DNA from: Nocardia anocheti
Lineage (GTDB): Bacteria; Actinomycetota; Actinomycetes; Mycobacteriales; Mycobacteriaceae
Direction: 5' to 3'
Length of the DNA stretch: 64,000 bases
NCBI RefSeq assembly: GCF_029675105.1
Contig: NZ_JAQQFV010000009.1
Span: 1-64,000 of the forward strand
Part shown: piece by piece, positions 36,601-42,600 of the stretch
Position numbering within the stretch: the stretch's first letter is position 1
How the letters are laid out: each line of letters starts with the position of its first letter
Position numbers and translations under genes: made by a program
The notes under the pieces: model-generated
The model's database searches: none
Seen by the model: the letters and a program-made list of their open reading frames with translations, nothing else
Told to the model about the DNA's origin: nothing

Positions 36601-39600
36601 GGTGCCCGCCGTGCTGGCCGAGCGGGCGCTGGCCGAGGCGGCCGCCACCGACCCCGACGGGATGATGCTCACCCCGCGGATCGCCGATTTCCGGTATCCG
36701 GGGTTGTTCACGTGGCGCAGCCTGCACGTCGTCGCCGAGCCGGGTGGTCATCTCGCCGCCCTGCTCGAACTGGCCGCCCTTCGGCCCGAATACGAGCGGG
36801 TGGTGTGGGACAGCGGCACCCACGACCTGAAATTCGCGGTGCCCGAACGCGGTCCCGGCGGCGAAACGGTGCTGCGCTACCTCACCGAACAGCAGGCCAT
36901 GGGACCGCTGCGGCGCCCGACCGCCGACGAATCCGCGGCGCTGCTGCTCGACCACTATCTGCGCTACCGCGCCGACGGACAGACCACCCTCGGCTTCGGC
37001 GACTGGACCGAGCAACTCGGCCCCGAGTACTTCCGCTCCGAGTCCACCATCGAGCAGTTGCGACTCCAGCAGCGCCCGGGGGAGCGCACGCCGGTGGCGC
37101 GCTTCAACGGGGACCTGCACTTCCAGGGCGTGCGTGACGCCATCGCCGGGCCACCGCCCGCGCCGCCGCATCCGGCCGAGGTGGTGCATCGTGTGGCGAC
37201 CCGCGCCCTGCCGCTGCTGCCACCGGCCGCAGACCATCCCGCGCACATCCGCCGGGAGACCTTCACCCTCGGCCCGTTCCGGGTCGACGCCCAACTCGAG
37301 CCCGACGGCTACGGCGGCTGGCGGGTGCCGACGCCGCGCGGGGACGCCTCGTTGGCCGACGCGCTCGCCGCCCGATTCCACGGCATGTCCGACAGCGATC
37401 CCGCGCGGCTGGTCGACCGGATCGCGCGGATGCTCGCCGACCCGACGGCCGACCTGGACGACCACGGCAGGCCGCGGGGGCGGTTGGGCCGATTCGTCGC
37501 CCGGTTGTCGCCCGGCTCCGACTCCGTCGTCCAGCCGATCGCGGTGGACTCCGACGCCGGGGAACCGCGTTTCGTGCTGCGGCCACCGTGGGAGGACGTC
37601 GACACCCACGTCCAGCACAACGAACAACTCCTCGGCGTCCCCGGACCGGACGAGTGGAGCGGGCTGAGCCCGGAGCAGGTCGGGGCCCGGCTGCGTGACG
37701 AACTCGCCCGCGTCCTCGACCGCCCCGAGATGACGACGAGCGGCTTCGACCTGCCCGGCCTGAACTGGCAGGTCGTCCAGGAGTTCGCCAGGGGCGTGGT
37801 GGACATGGCGACCGCCCACCCGCACGTCGACCTGCGCGCGGTCCGAATCGGCGAGCTGCCGATGACCGTGCTCGCCCGCACCGAGAGCCGCCTGCGCGAC
37901 TCCGGCGGCTACCACAGCGAGATCATCTTCAGCTACGACCAGACCGCCAGCGCCGAGGGCGTGACCCAGCGGGTGCGCGAGGCCGCCGACAAGGGCCATT
38001 TCTATCCGGAGTCGGTGACCAGGCCGGTCTACTACCTCACGCTGCACGAGTTCGGGCACGTGCTCGACGCCACCGGTGCCTTCACCGCCCAGCGCACCGC
38101 CGAAGCGCACCTGCTCACCGAGAGCAGATCCGATCCGCGCCGCGGCTACGGCGAATGGCTCGACGAACTCAGCCGCTACAGCCTCGACGACGGCATGCTC
38201 GACCCCGGCGAGGCGCTGGCCGAGGCGTTCGCGCTGGTGCGCATGCGCGGCCTCGACGGAGTCGGCGATCCCGTGCGCGCGCTGTACGAGCTGCTGACGA
38301 CCCATGCCGCCCCGCCCGTGGACGCGGGTGCGGGGCACGACCGTAGCGCCGACGGACGTCCGGGGGTCCGGCGTGAGGACGCCGAGGTCGCGTTCGACCG
38401 GCTCGGCGAGCCCGACGAACCGGGTGACCGGAACACCCCGATCGAGCCGACCTCGGTCGGCCGCCCGCCGCAGGTGCGCATCGAGGTCGACGGCGAACAG
38501 CTCACCCTGCACGTGCGGGCCGAGGGGGACGATCGCTGGGTGGTCGTGGCCGAGAACGCGCCGTTGGCCGAGGCCGCACCGACCTCGCGGTGGCGTCGCG
38601 AATGGCAGTTCATCCGGGAGTCGTGGCCGCAGCACGTCGAGCAGATCAAATACCCCTCCGGTTCGCCCGTGGGCGACAGCAAGGGACAGGCCGCCATCGC
38701 CGACGGCATCAGCGGCATCGCCGATCTCGTCTCCGCGACCCCGCCCTCGGCACCGGCCGCGCCGCCGCCGACGCCGGATCACCCGGTCATCCAGGCGCCG
38801 CCGGACGCCGGTGGGCCCGACCCCACCTTCCTGCGCATCGCGCAGCAGTTGCCGATCTGGATCGCCAACCGCGAGAAGATCCCGCTGCTGGGCCGATTGT
38901 CCGCGCGGCTGCGGGATGCCGCGGGCGAACACCTGCCGATGCGGCTGCCCGACGGCACCGAATACCAGCCCTGGTACACGGATGTGAACGCCGACGATGT
39001 GCGGACCCAGGTCACCGCCGATCTCACGGTCGAGCGCACCACCCCCGAGGCGGCCCGCGAGGCGCTGCTGCTCGCCTTCGCCGAAGCCGATGCGGGACAG
39101 CGGTCCCGGATCGTCGACGCGCTGCTCGACCACGACCTGGTCACCCCGGCCGAGGCCGAGCGCCTAGCCGCCGAACCACCTGCCGCCGACCCGTCGCCCG
39201 AACCGGTCGGTCCGCGACCGGACGGGGAGACGCTCACCGAGGCGGCTCGGCGACTGCTCGGCCTCGAGCTGACCGAGGAAACGCTGCCGGTCGTGCAGCG
39301 CGTCATCGACGAGCAGCAGTACCGCGCCATGCGGATGGTCGGGTCGATCGAGGGGTTGTCCGCGGCGGTGCGGCGCTTCCTCGACGAACAGACCATGCCG
39401 TACGGTCGCATCGATCCCACCGCGCCCCAGCCGGATTCGGCCGGGCTGCCCGGCAGGCCCGAGCCCGCCGCCGTCGACGACGGCACCCGCCGCGACGACT
39501 TCCGCGACGAGGACGACGAGGTCGAGGCGCCGCGACGGCGGCCCAGCAGATACGACGATCCCGACCCGACCGGTCGCCCGGTGCCGATCGGTGGGGAGGT

Positions 39601-42600
39601 CAGCTTCATCGACCAGAACCCGCTCGGGCGGCTGCGCGACGAGTTCCTGCGCGCCTTCGGCCACGATCCGGGCTTGCTGCACACCGTCCCGATCGGCAAC
39701 GGCGCCGAGCCGCTGCCGGAATGGGGCGACGCCGACGAACTCGGCCGCGACGACGGGCTGCGCAAGTTCTTCGAACACGCCCTGCGCCGCGACCAGCTGC
39801 GCGACGAGCTCGCCACCTGGGCGGCCAGCCGCGATGTCGGCATCGACCAGGTGGCCACCCGCGAGGCGGCCGACGCGCTGCTGGCACGCCTGCGCGCCGA
39901 GAGCACGGCCAGGATGGCGCGGGTCGCCGAGTTCGCCGCGGCGGCCGAACGCCTGTTCCACCCCGACGCCGACGACACCGCGCCGATCGGTGCCAGGCTC
40001 GGTGACCAGGCGGCGCGGGTGCCGTTCGCGCACGGGCCGGATCGGTTGATCGTCGTCGACGGACTCGCGCCGCGCGACCACGTGCTCGCCGGTCTGCTCG
40101 CCGCCGATCCCGACCTCGCCGGGCAGTTGGCGCGGGGTGAACTCGTGCTCGATTACGGTGTGGCGCAGACGGATTGGTCCGGGAATGTGCGGGTCGAGCC
40201 CGTCGCGACGCCCGAGGTGCGGCACGTGCGCACGGTCGTCGACGGTCGGGAGTTGACCGTCACGCTGCTGCGCGACGGTGACGGGCCGTGGCGTCCGGTC
40301 CACACCGCCGACGAGGTCGCGCCCGCCGCACCCACCGATCCCGCCGCGCCCCCGCGCTCACCCGCCGCCGTGCTGCGCGACCTGGCGCGCGTGATGGGCG
40401 AGCTGGGGCTGAGCCCGCTCGATCTGCCACCAGCCCGGCTCGCCGACCTGATCCCGGACCTGCGGCTCGACAACGCGGTGCGCGCCACCCAGATCGAGGC
40501 GCTCAGCGATTTCACCCGCTCCGCCAACGACATCCAGACCTTCCACGATGTCAGCGACGCGCGCAGCCACCTCGCGACCCGCCTCGGCCTCGCCCAGTCC
40601 GACCTGACGCCCGCGACCCTGGTCGACGCGCTCACCGACCCCGAGACGCCGAACGCGCTACGCACACAGCAGCTTTCCGACCTCGTCGCCTACGCCAAGC
40701 AACTGCGTGAGCTCGACTCCGCCGCGGTGGACGCCGCGCGCGATCGACTGGCGCTGCGGCTGGTCTCCGACGACATCGCGCGTCGCATGGTGCCGCGGCG
40801 GTTCGTCGCCCGCGTCGAGGTCGACCCGCGGATCATGGCGCTGTTGCCGCCCGGCTACACCGACGGGCCCGACGGCAAGCGGGTCTACGCGGTGAGCACG
40901 AGCGGGCTGTCGCCCAAGAAGCTGCGCAAACTGCTGCGGATGCTGGAGCGGGACGGTCAGCACGAGGCGGTGCGCGCGGCCCTGCGCGAATACGCGGACG
41001 CGCTGCACGCGATCGACGCGTACTCGGAGGTGCCGCGTGGCGACGAATCCGCCGATCCGCGCGTCGTCGACGGCCGGTTGCCGATGCACGATGCGGCAGC
41101 GGTCCACCACTTGCGCGATGTCGTCGCCGCGGCCATGCGTGGGCGCGACGGCACCGATTTCGCGCAGGCCGTCGCCGAGGCGGCGGCCCGCCCCGACAGC
41201 GGGCCGCTGCCCGGCGATCCGGCCCACCGCCCCACCGCGAGCCGCGACTGGGCCCGCATCGTCGGCGTCGACATCACCGACGCCGACGACGCCACCTTCC
41301 GCAAGGTCTACGAGGCCTACCGCGACGGCCGCATCGAACGCCACGAGGGCCTGACCCCCACCCAACTGACCGCCGAACTCACCGCCCTACGCGGCGAGAT
41401 CCGCCTCCGCGCCGACCAGATCGACACCCTCGAACGCCTTCTCGCCGAACTCGATGCGGCCTGGCGAGCGGGGGATGTCGCCCAGGAAGATCCGGGGCGG
41501 TTGCCGGGTGGGTCGGTGCCTCCTGAAGGCAGGCAGCCTTCCGGTCCGATACGGCCATCGGGCGACTCGGCGCTGCGGGTGCCGGATGAGGAGGGTCTGT
41601 CCGCACCTGAATTGGCGGAGCGTGCGCCGGGTGAGGCGGACCCGTCCGTGCCGGAGTCGTCGCGGCGTGCGCTGGGTGAGGCGGGCCCGTCCGCGCTTGA
41701 GTCGTCGCGGCGTGCGCCGGGTGAGGCGGACCCGTCCGCGCCTGAATTGGCGCAGCGTGCGTTGGGTGAGGCGGGCCCGTCCGCGCTTGAATTGGCGCAG
41801 CGTGCGTTGGGTGAGGCGGGCCCGTCCGCGCTTGAATTGGCGCAGCGTGCGTTGGATGAGGCGGGCCCGTCCGCGCTTGAATCGGCGCAGCGGGCACAGG
41901 ACGAGGTGCAACCCGACCCGGCTGCACGGATCGATGCCGCGTCGGAGCGGGAGTCGGCGGCCTTGGATGACGCATTCGACCGCGCCGAGGAGCGATCGTC
42001 GGATGAGCACGAGCGTGTCATCGACAACCTGGATCGGACCGCCATAGATATCGAGGCGCATACCGAGTATGTGCGTGCGGTGGGCGATTTGGAGCGAGCG
42101 CGCGAGGGAGCGCTGTCCGCGTTCGACAAGGCGCAGCGAACCAGTACCGAAACCAATGCGAACCATGCTCCGCGCCAACCGAACCCAGCTACGACGCCGG
42201 ACCCCTCGGCCCGGATCGAAGCAGCACACCGGCGCGAGTCCGCCGCGGTAGACAAGGCTTTCACCGCCGCCGACGACCGCTCAGCCGCAGACCACGAGCG
42301 AGTCGCCGACGATCTGGATCAGGTCGCCATCGACATCGAAGCCCACACCGAATATGTGCGCGCCGTGGTCAATTCGGAACGAGCGCGCGAAGAAGCGCTG
42401 TCCGCATTCGACACCGCACCCAACCCCGACACCACCGCGCCGAGCACCACTCCCGACAGCAACACCACACCGCTGGACGGCAACACCACACCACCACGAA
42501 CCACCCCCGAAGGCGACGAAACATCGACGCCGAGCAACACCTCCGAAGACGACACCCCACCACCGCCCAACACCCCCGACAACGAACCCACCACCCCTCG

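Noticed and set aside
30185..39133. Two very long minus-strand frames (over 1600 and 1300 codons)
   Set aside because: They are shadows of the giant plus-strand gene caused by high GC and codon bias. They lack starts with ribosome binding sites and show His/Arg/Gly-rich composition without motifs.
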